Source: Synchiropus splendidus (taxonomy: Eukaryota; Chordata; Actinopteri; Syngnathiformes; Callionymidae). Taken from it: DNA of 64,000 nt. The stretch covers positions 30,671,501 to 30,735,500 of the forward strand of contig NC_071338.1 of the NCBI RefSeq assembly GCF_027744825.2, given 5' to 3'. The notes below the pieces were generated by a model. That model saw only the letters and a list, made by a program, of their open reading frames with translations. It was not told the origin of the DNA and did no database searches. Made by a program: the position numbers and the translations under genes. How positions within the stretch are numbered: position 1 is the first letter of the stretch; each line of letters starts with the position of its first letter. Positions 1 to 11,638 of the stretch are shown here, in pieces.

Positions 1-2034
1 GTCATCTGAGCCGTGCTGTTCTCAGAAATCCTTTTCTTCTCTGAATGATAAAAAAGTGGAGAGAACCCAGCGGGGACCTTCACATCGATGACAATGACAG
101 ATCTGCGCAGTCGGTTTTTCTCTTCCCTGATTCTAAATATGGGCTCACTCTTTTACATTCATCTCATGGGCGACTGTGGAGGAAGTGGGTTACTAGTCCG
201 CGTGGAGCCAGTCCAAGTCGACTCTCAGGCCTCTGGCGAGTTCCTTGGACTTCAGGTGTGAAACTCCACGTTCTCCTGAAAGTCAAAGACCAGAGCATGA
301 AATCATCACTGGGAAAGTTTTGGAGGATGACAGAAGATGGAACAGAACTCTGGACTAAATACATGCAAGCGATGGAAGAAATGAAATATCTCCATGATGG
401 TGGTAGAAGATAAGTTGGAGGTCACGCTCAGAACAGGCACCTGTCATCATTGTTTCAGCTTGAAACCTCGAAACATTTTCTTCCTGCAAGATCTTCATAA
501 CAAGCTGCAAAATGAAAATGTGAGCCAGTCATATGTTGTCACTCTGTTTTCTGTTCTGGCTCTCCAAGGGAATAAAACTGACCACAGTGATTCAGGTCGA
601 TATTCTCAACTCTGGTTGCATCACATCAAAAACAAGGTCCAAAAGGTGAATTTTTATTCTGGCAAAATAACGTACTAAATCTGTTTGTATGCTTTTGCAC
701 GCTAGAATATGTGCAAACATGACGTGTGCATCTTGTGAATCTCGGAAAATAAACCAAACAAATTTAATTACAACGCTATTTTCTTACCATTTTGTCTCTC
801 TATATTTCTCAAATACATTCACCACATGGAGTCATTGATATGCAATTGAGCGGATGGTGTCATACTGATCACGTTTGGGTCACCTCCGTTCCTGAGGAGA
901 AGGATGGAGGATCCGATCTGGAGGAGTGAGGTCGGCCATCTTGTCTGCCATTAGGCACGTCTCGCTGAACCTTGACATTTGTTAACATTGTTTTCAGGTT
1001 CAAGTGCTTCCTCTCGGAGCGTGACTTCTGACTCCTGCGCCATGACCGGACACCTATGACTCAAAGCGACACATGGAGGTGCAGAAGTCTTGATCTGGGG
1101 TGTTGCCATGTCAGAGAGGATGAATCGACTCCTCCATCTCCAACGTGTTTTAAAAATATTGTTGCACTGTTGAAACACAGAGGAACCTCCAGAGGTGTAA
1201 AAAGCAGCTAATCTTCCTGGAGCACTGAGGGACGAGTCTCACCGCCGGAGCGGAAAGGTCAGCGGGTCCTGTTTGCTTGACGTGACTATCCATAATGCAT
1301 GGTCGCTATCGTTTACTTGAGGGACTCCCCGCGCCACTCATAGCTCCCCACGCTGGGTGTGACAGGAGAAGCAGGACCAAGTGTCAGGTCAGTCCTTGAG
1401 AAAACCTTTTACACACTCTCAGAGACACACGTGAAGCCCACCCCCATGAAGCACACAGATCCACGGCTACTGGAAAAACAGTCTACATTTAAACCATCGT
1501 TTCCTATTAAAGACAAGAATCCTGCAGGAGCAGTTTCGCCTCAATAATGTCGCGCATGATGCCTTGAACCGACTCGTAATTTCGGCACTGCACAACAGAC
1601 GGCCAGGAAATTCCTCAGAGGATCAATCCTGGACTGCAGGACCGGTCATATGGTCGGTTCAGGGGTTGCCTCTGCGTGTCACCTCCCAGACTCTCGTGTG
1701 TCTAGCATGGGCATATGTGCCGTGACGTGTCCACAGACCGCGACACCTGCCGACAAAGACATCAAGTCCTGGTCCTCCCGCCTCCACAGGCCGCCTCCCG
1801 AGCCCCCAGGGGTCCCTTTCAGCAGTCTGCCGAACTGGCTGGTCATCAGTGGTCAAGCTTTGTTGGGGACATGTTCTGTGACAAGCTGTGACCTGCTCAG
1901 TTGTGTCCGGGCCACATGCTTCTCTGTGTTCCTCTCGCCTCTCATGCAGTCAGTCAGAGAGCAACAGACGCTGGTGCGGCCTGAGTTGAGGTCTGAACCG
2001 AAGCTTCGTACCTCTGACTTGTTGCTGCTGAGGA
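1..2034. other. No recognisable gene or repeat
   Basis: The stretch has only short unrelated open frames on both strands. None shows a domain signature, codon continuity or plausible splice structure that I recognise. I see no tRNA, no microsatellite and no copy of the repeats found elsewhere in the window. Confidence 0.6.
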
Positions 2035-2400
2035 ACAGCATCATCACCATCACCACGACCTTTTTTCCAATGTGTATGTTTGTCACCAACTTCTTTAACA
2101 TCATCATCATTCACATCATCTTTTGTTCTCATTACCTTTACTGTGTTCATCACTTTCTTTACCATCATCATCATCATCACCGTCACCATTTTGGTCCATT
2201 ACTTTCCTCATCATATTCAGCATCACTTTTATTTACATTGTCATCATCATCTTCAACATCACCTTCTGATTTTTTTTTTTCACTATTACCTTCATGTTCA
2301 CCTCAACTTTATCATCACCATCATCATCCTCATCTTTGTCGTCGTCCCACACTTAGTCATCCATTTGATCTGGACCACAACCACAAACCTTGTATGAGAA
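2035..2400. repeat. TCA/CAT-rich low-complexity tract
   Basis: The plus strand is almost devoid of G and consists of degenerate TCA/CAT trinucleotides and pyrimidine runs for over 300 bases. It produces an artificial His/Ser/Phe-rich open frame on the plus strand and a Met/Val/Asp-rich frame on the minus strand. Both are composition artefacts. It is probably an old, decayed trinucleotide satellite. Confidence 0.85.
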
Positions 2401-2546
2401 AGCAATAATACTGCTTTTGTTGTCATTTTTGTTGGCTTTTTGTTGTCATGACAAAATAATAATAAGCTTTAAGGTGTTTCCATTAATTTGTCCAATCCCT
2501 GTAAACATTGGCCTTTTGCTCCATTTTTGTAACAACAAGCTCCGAA

Positions 2547-2558
2547 GGATAGACAATA
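2547..2558. repeat. Target-site duplication, left copy (LINE at 2559-3335)
   Basis: The 12-bp sequence GGATAGACAATA occurs directly before the CCTTCACC tail of the LINE and again at 3336-3347. This fixes both ends of the insertion. Confidence 0.85.
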
Positions 2559-3335
2559 CCTTCACCTTCACCTTCACCTTCTTCTGCCACTTATCCGGGG
2601 TCGGGTCGCGGAGGCAGCATTCGGAGCAAGGAAGCCCAAACTTCGCGATCCGCACAAACCTCCTCCAGCTCTTCCCGGGGGATCCCGAGGCGTTCCCAGG
2701 CCAGACCGGAGTCATCATCTCTCCAGCAAGTCCTGGGTCTTCCCCGGGGTCTCCTCCCGGTAGGACATGCCCGGAACACCTCCCCAGGGAGGCGTCCAGG
2801 GGGCATCCGGATCAGATGCCCGAGCCACCTCAGCTGGTTCCTCTCCATGTGGAGGAGCAGCGGCTCCACCCCGAGCTCCTCCCGGATGACCCAACTCCTC
2901 ACCCTATCTCTAAGGGTGCGCCCAGCCACCCTGCGGAGGAAACTCATCTCAGCCGCTTGTATCCACGATCTCATCCTTTGGTCATGACTGACAGCTCGTG
3001 ACCATAGGTGAGGGTGGGAACGTAGATCGATCGGTAAATCCAGAGCTTCGTCTTGTGACTCAGCTCCCTCTTCAAGACGACGGTCCGATACAGCGACCGC
3101 ATCACTGCTGCTGCTGCACCAACCCGTCTATCAATCTCACACTCCCCTTTCCCCTCACTCCAGAACAAGACCCAGAGATTCTTAAACTCCACCACTTGGG
3201 GCAAGAACTCTCCACCGACCCTGAGAGAGCAAACCACCTTATTCCGGTCGAGAACCATGGCCTCAGGCTTGGAGGTACTGATCCTCATCCTGAATCTGGA
3301 TTGTATGTTTCACAACATTAACTTGTTATTATAGT
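2559..3335 (-). mobile_element. 5'-truncated non-LTR retrotransposon insertion
   Basis: This is a LINE fragment in minus orientation. Its 3' end is a GGTGAA-type repeat at 2559-2580, its body runs to about 3289, and its 5' end is truncated. It is flanked by perfect 12-bp duplications (2547-2558 and 3336-3347). Three further copies of the same family lie at 12617, 25004 and 44662, with a probable older relative at 10247. The last 46 bp (3290-3335) are not LINE sequence but include an inverted copy of the flanking genome. The C-terminal RWLGH..RMP and RPRGRPR motifs resemble those at the end of ORF2 in RTE/L2-like fish LINEs. I cannot assign the clade from this fragment. Confidence 0.85.
2591..3288 (-). 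pseudogene. LINE ORF2 C-terminal fragment, frameshifted
   Basis: This is the C-terminal end of a retrotransposon polyprotein (reverse-transcriptase family). It reads downstream of the RT catalytic core, so no active site is present. The upstream part (3288 to about 2971) reads RISTSKPEAM and YGHEL, then a frameshift or small deletion moves the reading into a second frame. That frame runs 2974-2591 and carries QAAEMSFLRRVAG, RWLGHLIRM and GRRPRGRPRT before ending in LLRMLPPRPDPG. The sister copy at 12691-13134 reads continuously across the break (YGHELWVVTERMRS), which shows the frame change is a lesion here. It is non-functional. Confidence 0.8.
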
Positions 3336-3387
3336 GGATAGACAATATTAACAAGTTAATGTTGTGAAACATACAATCCAGATTCAG
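3290..3387. repeat. 39-bp perfect inverted repeat at a LINE 5' junction
   Basis: The arms at 3290-3328 and 3349-3387 are exact reverse complements, separated by 20 bp. The left arm starts where LINE homology stops (about 3289) and lies inside the insertion. The right arm lies in the target DNA one base beyond the 12-bp target duplication (3336-3347). The insertion therefore carries an inverted copy of its own flank at the 5' junction. Confidence 0.9.
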
Positions 3388-5412
3388 TCACTGTCTCTCA
3401 TCCACGATGAAGCGTCGGCCACTTGGCATTGATCCGTCAGCCGTTCTCTCCGACCATAGGAGTTTGATAACAGCGGTGTGTCTCCGGTGGCGAAGATCAT
3501 TAGCTCCCCTGATACAGACTCAGACTTACAGACGGACGGGCAGCTGAGAGCGGGCTCCTCCCCGCCTCCTTTAATTACAATGTGCAGCCCGACGTGAAAA
3601 GATGTCAGAGAATCAGGGAAGCAAATCCTGTCCTAATGAATGGAAACAGATGGGCGAGACGGCGGACCGGGCCCAGACGTGGAGTGGCACAGAGGAAGCG
3701 GGCACCAGCGCCAGACAGGAGAGGCAGAAGGAACCGATGTGTGGTTTATTCATGTTTACAAAAATAAATAAATTAGTCATGATAATAATAAAAATGAACA
3801 TTCAATAAAACAATTTAAAATAAAATAAAATAAAATAAAAAGTCATGAATCAGAAGGCCGAGGTCACTGTGGGGTCATTTCTGGATTCTTCATCCCTGTT
3901 TTCAAATGAAAGTGTAAAGACACTGATGTTCAAGCTGAGGACAAGAGTCTGTTCCGTCAAACAAGCACCTTTTTTATCTGACTGGTCTAATAACCCAACA
4001 TGTTTTGTAGGGAGGATCCAATTATGCTGCCAAAGGTGAGCTGGAGAAGCAGTCTGGGCAGTGAAGAGTGAGTGAAGCCTCCCTGAGCATTAGGAATTAG
4101 ATTTAGCTGAGTGAGTGCAGGGATTATGGCGCAGGATGAAATGGACTACATGTTTGGACAAGGATATAGATCCATACAAGTCAGAGCTGCATGCTCAAGT
4201 CCAGAGCAGGAACGTCCAGGACAACAGGGGGTTCCACTTTAAATGGGAGAAACTTTCGTAAATTCATGAAGCAGAGAAGATCTTAGATTAACCTCAGATT
4301 ACGCTGTTTGCGAATGTGTTCTTCTCGGAATGACGCAGTCTTGGCATCTCCTTCCATCGTCGTCCGCTCTCCTCTTGGAATGTCTATGCAAACCTCCTTG
4401 AACCACTTGGGAATGATGTCCACATCTTCGTCTCCTCGAGCAGCTAAGACAGACACGAGAAAACTTGGGGAAGAAACCCTGCAGGAAGTGTCCAGGTATG
4501 CCTGCAGCTACCTGGACTCAAAACTTCACACATCGTGGACTGAGAATGATGGTGTCAGATTTCAGTAGTTGCTTATATGCCCTCATTTTGAACCCACCTC
4601 ATTCCCTCCAGGATCTGGACAAGCAAGAGCTCAGGGCCCAACACTGAACAAACCTGAGCGAAGAATTTAAAACAAGATCAAGAGCAAGATTTCACGTTGC
4701 TCTCGAGGAGCCAGAAAGCACGTAGAGGATTTTCTAAATGCTTGTTGTAATTATCGCTATATTCATAACGCCGACAAAATGAGGACGGAGCGCTGCAGGA
4801 CCAGCAAACCTGAAGACTCTCCAAAGTGCATTAACAAAAACAACTCTGCTTGATCACGACTCCGGCGAGTCTAAAGAAAACAGAAGGAAACTGAGGCGAA
4901 TGAATCAACTGGGTCTTAAATTCCAGATAATTCGATGTGTTAACGCAAACAAACAAAGCTTTTGAGGATTTACGATTTGTCTGATTCATGTGTCTGACCA
5001 GCAGCCAGAAATAATAAAGGGGTGTCACTGCTTTCTTTGCCATCTGCTGCACAGTGTAATATACGCCGAAGGAACTTTACAGGGAGAATAATTTTCTACT
5101 TTGGTTCATAACTTATTTGAAGGTGACAACCAAATTTCGGGGCGAGAAATCTCTCTTGCTTTCCAGCTCGGGGGGGGAAAGGCTGAAAAACCCTGGCTTC
5201 TCCGGGAAGGGCTTAACCTCTTTGACACCTCTTTTTTGGGTGAGAAATGTCTATCAGACTTCTTTGTGACACGTTGTTATTGATTTAAGAAAATATGTTA
5301 GCATGTTAGCTAACTAGCATATTTGTAATCTGTTCACTTCCTGTTTTATTTTGTTAGTTCCCTTGCAGTTTTGGCCTTATTACTTTCTTTTCTAGAAACC
5401 AACTGTCAATAG
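3388..5412. other. Single-copy-looking DNA with an AAAAT tract
   Basis: Apart from a short AAAAT pentanucleotide tract at about 3813-3840, I see no gene or shared repeat. The short open frames have no recognisable features. Confidence 0.55.
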
Positions 5413-5608
5413 TAGTGATGGGCTTCTGAGGCTTCATGAAACATTGTCCTAATTTTAAGAGGCCGCTAGATGGCAATCTCTGCTATAAAACCTTTGCATT
5501 TAAACCACCATTTCTATGAAACCTCACCTTATTTTCACCCAAAAAGCGCTGACTATTTAGCTCTGAAAATGAGGACACTGTTTCATGAAGCCTCATCAGC
5601 CCATCACA
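5413..5608. mobile_element. hAT-like MITE, near full length
   Basis: This is a short non-coding palindromic element. It starts TAGTGATGGGC and GAGGCTTCATGAAAC and ends TGTTTCATGAAGCCTCATC and GCCCATCAC, so the arms are inverted repeats. Its ends match the TAGTGATGGG terminus of the hAT copy at 33412-34123. The left arm holds a CTCF-like stretch (CCGCTAGATGGCAA, near 5463). Target duplications are not clean. Confidence 0.8.
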
Positions 5609-5616
5609 AGTCTTCA

Positions 5617-5708
5617 GGGAACAGTGTTGTCATTTTGAGAGTCCACTAGGTGGCGATCTCTGCTATAACATTTGGATTTCAAAAACCATCTTTTTGAAAT
5701 TCAGTCTT
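5617..5708. mobile_element. hAT-like MITE, partial
   Basis: A half copy follows the preceding MITE directly. It carries the AACAGTGTTGTCATTTT block and CCACTAGGTGGCGA (5643-5656), a 13/14 match to the CTCF core, but has no right terminus. Confidence 0.65.
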
Positions 5709-5730
5709 GAAGGTGAAAATAGTTTCAGAC

Positions 5731-7321
5731 CACTATTTGTATTGACATATGACTAGAATAAATCAAAGTAATCCCCAGTGAGCTCGAGCCTCTCTTAAGG
5801 AGTGAGGAGTCCCTGAACGCATCACCAAAGAATCACATGTCCTGGCTGGGTACCAGCCTTTCTAATACACTCCCTTGGATGTTAGTTGTTTTCAGCTCCA
5901 GTCAAACTTACTCTTTGGGAATTCAAGTTTACTATTTCTCTTTGTGTTGGTACTTTCAATTGCGTGCTTGAGTTCAGCTACGTCACATGTGGTGCATTGC
6001 TCCCAGCAAGTCACCTGAGTTCAGTGGTCCAGAGGAGACGTAGAAGTTCCAGGTAACTTTTGGAGCTTTCAAAACACTATGCCAGAGCTAATCCACCTGC
6101 TGTGCGAGCGTTTGTGTGCAGGTTATCGTGAATATAACTGTCTCAGACACGGCTTTAGGAGGGATTCTTACGTTTAATGCTGTTAACCACCGCGTGAGTC
6201 CTAATCCTCACCAACTGCACATGAGGGAGTTTGAGAGTAGGTGCGAAATGGAGGAGCAGATGGTGCTCGAACCACGGCGACGGCATGCAAAACAAATACG
6301 CTGTGAAAAGACTGTTGGATATAGCTGACTGCAAACCTACTGGCTTCATACTGGTACGTATTTGTTCCAATACCGATTCTCTCTGGGTGCACTTCCTGGA
6401 TCAGGTCTCGGAATGAAAACAAAAGAGCGCTAGAAGGGACCAGAGAGCACTCACTGTAGTGAATCCCACCAGGCCCTGGTGTAGTTGTCCCTGCAAACTT
6501 GTGAGTTCTGGTTATGAGATTTGAGGCCATGCAGTGCATGACATGAGTACGAGTCCTATGATGACAAACAACCCCATTATTCCATGAAGAGTTTAGTTTA
6601 CAAGCAAGACCCTGGAACGAATCTCGCCTGGGTTCACCGATCATTATGCGAACTCTGAAGCTGGTGTCTTCTCAGTACGGTTCCTGTGTTATTTCCTCAG
6701 AAAAAGTATGTCTTCATTCATTTCTCCTTGTCTGAATCAAATGAAAACAACGACAAAATGAACTGGGTTCTAGGTTTACAAACAGTTTCTGAACCATATA
6801 AGTTCATAAACTGAAGTCCGACTGAACACATTCTACTTCTACTCCAGAAACATGAAGAAAGATATTCCACTTTCGATGTCGATGTGTCTGAAATGTGCCG
6901 CCTAATGGGGAAAGGCAGGAACAGCATTTTAAAGGCCAAATGGCAACAATATTGTAGCGTGTCTGTGCAGTTTGGTCAAAGGATCATCACAGACACTACC
7001 GTCACGTTCTTCTCTTCGTTTTGCTTGAGAGTTGGTTGACACAGTTTTGAGTTTACGAAAGTGTGGTGCTAAATGGCCTTGACCGAAAATGAAAAACACC
7101 AACATCTGCAATGTCATGAAAAAGTTCGTCCTCACACTGGCAGTGACTGCGGTTGGATTAAAAGGCCTGACGCAAACAATTCAAGGTCCATAGCTTCTCC
7201 ATGCGAAGGTTCAAACAGTACACATCCAGATGTAACTGTCGATGTTATTTCTATATCCTTTATTTGTCCCATAGTGGGGAAGTTTTATCATAAATTCTTA
7301 TCCGATATTAAGATGTGCATC

Positions 7322-7324
<3 letters not shown>
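5731..7324. other. No recognisable gene
   Basis: There are several overlapping open frames of 60-147 codons on both strands near 6116-6644. None has recognisable motifs, and the opposite-strand frames are equally long, which argues for chance. No shared repeat was seen. Confidence 0.5.

Positions 7325-7393
<69 letters not shown>
7325..7393. repeat. (TA)n microsatellite
   Basis: This is an uninterrupted alternating TA dinucleotide tract of about 69 bp. It yields artificial Ile-Tyr repeat proteins in two frames. Confidence 0.98.
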
Positions 7394-7396
<3 letters not shown>

Positions 7397-7974
7397 CAGG
7401 ATCCTTCTTTAACCATTTCATTAAAGTAAAAATACTCCAGTCGCCTATAGAACTATTTGCACTCTGCCGGTTCTTAATATAGACAAGGACATTTGCAATG
7501 ATTTCATAAAGCGTTGTAGCCTTCAGAGGGAGCAGGGAAACACCTATCAAAAGGAAAAATGTAAAACGTTCTTAATGAAGTCTCCTGGATCCCAGATGTG
7601 CACCTCCTGTATCATAATCTCATTAACCACCTTCCTTCCTCTGATGCTCGGTGGTGATCACAGTGACGTCTGTGCCGTGATTAAAAGTCCTTTTCACGCT
7701 GTAAAAGACAAGTTCCTCCCGTCACGTAACGCCTTTGATTTCACACGGCTTTGGAAACGTGACTGTATATGTACAACTCCGTCTTGCTCTCGATATTAAA
7801 TCCAAACAAAGCCATCTATTTCCCCGTCCGCTGTCTGACCAACAGACTTCCCTGGACACACGCGGCCGAGCCTGACTCATCGATGCACGAACAAGACGGC
7901 CACCAAATAAGGAGGGAGAGGCTTGTGTGGCTGGAGATTGAGGCTTCAGTCAGTCACCTCCGACCAGCGCTGGT

Positions 7975-8180
7975 CAGTAATTTGTTTCCATCCTGTTAAT
8001 TAAAACGCAGCCTGAACGCTGTCGAGCTTCTGACTCAGTGAAAAGCTAATTGGCTTGTTAGAAAAACACGCCATTTAGGAAATATTTCGCCGAATTTGTT
8101 ATCCTTCATTAGCAAGAGCGGCAATGTTGTATATGGTAATGTGTTTTTATTATAAAAACAGAGCGACGCAGGATGAATTT
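7975..8180. other. Candidate conserved non-coding element
   Basis: This is a single-copy stretch with several TTAATTAA/CTAATTGG-type homeodomain-like cores, no open frame and no repeat homology within the window. The candidacy is compositional only, as I have no conservation data. Confidence 0.2.
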
Positions 8181-8359
8181 TTAAAATGCATCATTCCTTT
8201 CTGTCTCCAGCAAAAGTCACAACTCTTTTTGTTACTGTTTGTTTCGCTTCAGTTCCCCCAGCGATGGCTACATGAATTCAAGAACTTGTAGAACTTTGTT
8301 TTGTTTTCGGCCGAATTTCATTCTAAATATTTGCCAGTGGAGAGCTACATTTCACTTCT

Positions 8360-8551
8360 GATGAGCTGATGAGGCTTCATGAAACAGTGTCCCCATTTTC
8401 CGAGCTCCGAATGTTGCGCTCCTGGTTCAAAATGATGTGATGTTTCACTGAAATGCTTGGTCAAATCCAAAGATTTTAGATCAGTGAGTGCCCTCAAGTG
8501 GGCTCTGAAAGTGAGGACAGTGTTTCATGAAGCCTCATCTGCACATCACTA
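8360..8551. mobile_element. hAT-like MITE, full length but for the left TAGT
   Basis: The left arm GATGAGCTGATGAGGCTTCA and the right arm TTCATGAAGCCTCATCT followed by CATCACTA bracket about 190 bp of non-coding sequence. The flanks TCACTTCT (8352-8359) and CCACTTCT (8552-8559) agree at 7 of 8 positions, the 8-bp duplication expected of hAT elements. Confidence 0.8.
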
Positions 8552-8559
8552 CCACTTCT

Positions 8560-10246
8560 GTGCTATTTTTGTCTTTTTGATCTTTTTCTATTTGAAAATC
8601 AGGGTATAGTTCATAGCAAAATATTTATAAATCCTTAGCTTTCCTCCGCATGTATTCAACCACTGATCAAATGAAGCACTGACTCTGAGTCTCAGTAATC
8701 CCATCATAGCTGTAAGAATCATATAAAAAGGTCAAAGCCTTATTTAAACCCATGGAAATCTTGAAAAGAATCAGCTGTTCTGTCTAAGACGTAACACCTC
8801 TGACACTCCATCCGTCCGTCCGCCCGCCGCAGAAATCTAATTTGTCGCCAGTATCTTGTCAAGATAACAAGCTTGGAGCTGTCAGCGGCTTCTGCAGCCT
8901 GAGAGCTCTCACTCTGTAACCCTCGCAGGACATCAGTGTTTCAGGACTCTTCTTATTGATTGACAACTACCAAGCGTACGGGAAAGAGAGAGAGAGGGAG
9001 AGGGAGCTGATGCACAGAAAAAGACTGAGTTACACTCTTTGTTAAGAGAGAGCGAACATTCACATTTACTAAAGTAAATATCAGCTATTCCAGGCTACGA
9101 TAATCATCAAACGCCAGTGCTTCTGGCCTCTGGTGCTCATCTCTGGAAGAGAAATGTCAAAGAAATCCGAGTGCTCGCGGGGCATGTAGCGGCATCTGTC
9201 TATAATTGGATGGCAGAGCAACGTCTTGGCTGGTTCTGGAGAAATTTGGGGTTGACAAGAGGTCACTGCGAAGAACTTGCTGCTGGACAGCCGCAGCGTA
9301 ACTGATGTCTTCTTCAGATTCCTGCTAAATTGGGGCTCAGCTGTGAGGGGCGCGGGCACAATGTCATCAGATCATTCCTCATCTGTCCAGGCGGCTTCTA
9401 TTTACAGCGATGTGCCACGCAAACATTTAACAGCATCAATATGTTTTCCTTGTTCCCATTCATCCACCACCTGCTGACTGGCTACAACCCTCCAGAAAAC
9501 TCTGTCCAGGCTGTCGTGGGTCTGCCCTCCTGTTTGGCCGGTTCAACTTCCGTCATCTCCTGGATGGGAGATCTCCTCACCCCCCCATCAACCGGCCTCT
9601 GTCACAATCACTTCTTGTCTGCTTCCGTCCTCCCACAATCGTCACGTGATTATTCCTGGACTTCTTTTCTCAATTTGTTCTCTGGATTTTGTCCCGAGAC
9701 TCTAGAGCAGATTTAAGCCGACAAATTTCACGATATCGCTTGGGAACATCTCTGCATCTCCGGCCCAGAGATAAATTGGATAAAGACCTTATGTCCTTTA
9801 AAGACCCGCTATCTCACCAGCCTCCCACAGATAAGCAGTTGGAGCTCAGCAGCAACTAAATAGTGTTTTTGTCCGGGTTTCGGTGCTCAATCTCCAAAGT
9901 GCTGACTGCTCCCCATCTGAGTTAAAGTAATGGTCGGCTGGATGTGACTTCACAAACATCCTTCACTCAGATCAATCTTTGTATCTAACTAGAGGCAACA
10001 AGAGCAAAATCATATTTCCGCGAGACGTCAAAACTCTTTCAGGGTTGTGAGACGAATTACATCTTAAGTTGAATACAGCACAGAAACATCATCTAGAGTG
10101 TGGACCAAACAATGTGATGAATCGTTGGGGGCACTAGTTTGTATTGTAATGATATTGAAACTATCTTCATGTGAATTGTAAGACATTGGTTACTTGCTCA
10201 ATTGAGAAGGTGCACTGACACTCTCCTGACTGATGAATACATAACT
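8560..10246. other. No recognisable gene
   Basis: This region contains a short GAGAGG purine run near 8985-9005 and unremarkable open frames on both strands at 9081-9716. I recognise nothing coding and no shared repeat. Confidence 0.5.
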
Positions 10247-10535
10247 ATCCATCCATCCTCATTGGCTATTTTGACGTGTTCAGCAGCTTCAAAAGGCCAC
10301 GCCAAAAGCCTTTCTCGGGGGCCACATCCACCAGCCACCAGCTCTGACTGAGGGATCCCGAGATGCTCGCAAGCCAGTGAAGCGATATATTCCCTCCACC
10401 TGGTCCTGGGTCGACCCCTAGGTCTCCACCCAGCTGTTTGTGCCTAAAACACCTCCATAGGGAGGTGTCCATGGGACTCATCCTAGTGAGATGCCCGCAC
10501 CTCCTCATCTGGCTCCTCTGAACGCGGAGAAGCAG
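10247..10535 (-). pseudogene. Old LINE ORF2 C-terminal relic
   Basis: The minus-strand frame near 10508-10266 and its neighbours retain a degraded version of the family seen at 2559 and 12617. It keeps the block order of a GHLTRM-like motif, a region with AGGTCTCCACCC on the plus strand, and the AACACCTCC.TAGGGAGG block. It has many substitutions and frame breaks, so it is an older copy. No target duplication was found. Confidence 0.55.
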
Positions 10536-11391
10536 CAGATAAGAAATTCACTTAAAAACATCAACAGAGAATGTGAAGGGAAAATAGCAGTGCACTTATT
10601 CAGAAGGACCCGAAGGTCTTTCCTCTGGTGTTCCTCTCAACAAAGTAAAGCGAGATCACAATGATGCATTATTGAGTTTCATTAAAATAAAGAGCAGACT
10701 TTCATTAAGGGAAGTGGCAGCGCTGCTTTCTGCTCCAGAAAAACGCACACTTGCTTTTGTTCTCCTGAAAAATAGGTGTTTTTATTTTATTAAAAACTCA
10801 ATAACTTTTGTTTTGTGGCTAGACAAGTGGTGTGAGGAAACAATTGTTCTCAGGGAAAGGTCAACCAGGAGAGAAGATTCATGAAGTTCTGTAGTGCAAG
10901 CCAAACCTGGGGCTCCCCCTAGGTGGACCTCCTCAGAGATCTCCATCACGGTGGAATCTAGTCACTGCGCATTGTGGCAATGGATGGAAGTCAGGAGCTC
11001 TGAGGACTAGTCTCAACTGGGTGAAGAACACCTCTGAAAAATGTCCTGGTCAGCAGATGCTTCCATCCGACGTGTTGTCGCAAAGTCAATGGGGATCTCA
11101 GACAAGTATTTTGTGGCCAAGACAGGACAGTGCCACAGATTTTAGGGCAAAACGCTACTCTCAGAAAAGGAACAGTAATTACTGTTACTGCCTGATAGGT
11201 ACTCTAGGAACCACAGTCTTCATTGAAAGCAATGAAAGGATTTTGGCAGGTTGAAGACCAGACTCTGCAAACAGGATGAGCTGTCTGATGGTAGCCAGGT
11301 GGAGTTACAGTAGTACACACGACAGGATCCTGGTCCAGACCTTGGGCTGCTGTCTGGGTGGTCATTTACTGCCCATGTCATTTAGGTTAGT

Positions 11392-11638
11392 ATTGCTGTT
11401 CTCCAATATATCCACCAGGGGGAGCAGCCCAGAGTTTATGACAACAACAAAGTCCAAAACCAACACGTATTGATGTAGCTCTTGCACAAAAGAGGAAAAC
11501 AGAGGCAGCGTTGTCGGAGGCAGTGGTCAGTGACGCGATTAAATATATCGCCACTAGGGGACTTCGAATTTCCACTATTGTTGTGTCTTCTTTGTGTCTC
11601 ATTCGAGCTACGTATCGGGTAGTAACAGCTCAATACCG
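11392..11638. repeat. Dispersed repeat family H, copy 1
   Basis: This copy is about 250 bp and clearly homologous to 22421-22672. Shared blocks include CCAATATATCCACC, GGGGGAGCAGCCCAGAG, TATGACAACAACAAA, CAAAACCAACA and GAGCTACGTATC. It begins GCTGTT and ends AACAGC, a short terminal inversion. It may be a non-autonomous DNA transposon. The second copy holds a short peptide frame (MSTVEEAL) somewhat like fish PIF/Harbinger N-termini, but this assignment is weak. Confidence 0.6.

Noticed and set aside
1650..2408. 252-codon open frame, the longest in the window
   Set aside because: The second half is a direct translation of the TCA/CAT low-complexity tract, and the opposite strand is equally open. 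No domain is recognisable.
7073..7429. Frame with a long Ile-Tyr repeat
   Set aside because: The repeat is simply the TA microsatellite at 7325-7393 read as protein.
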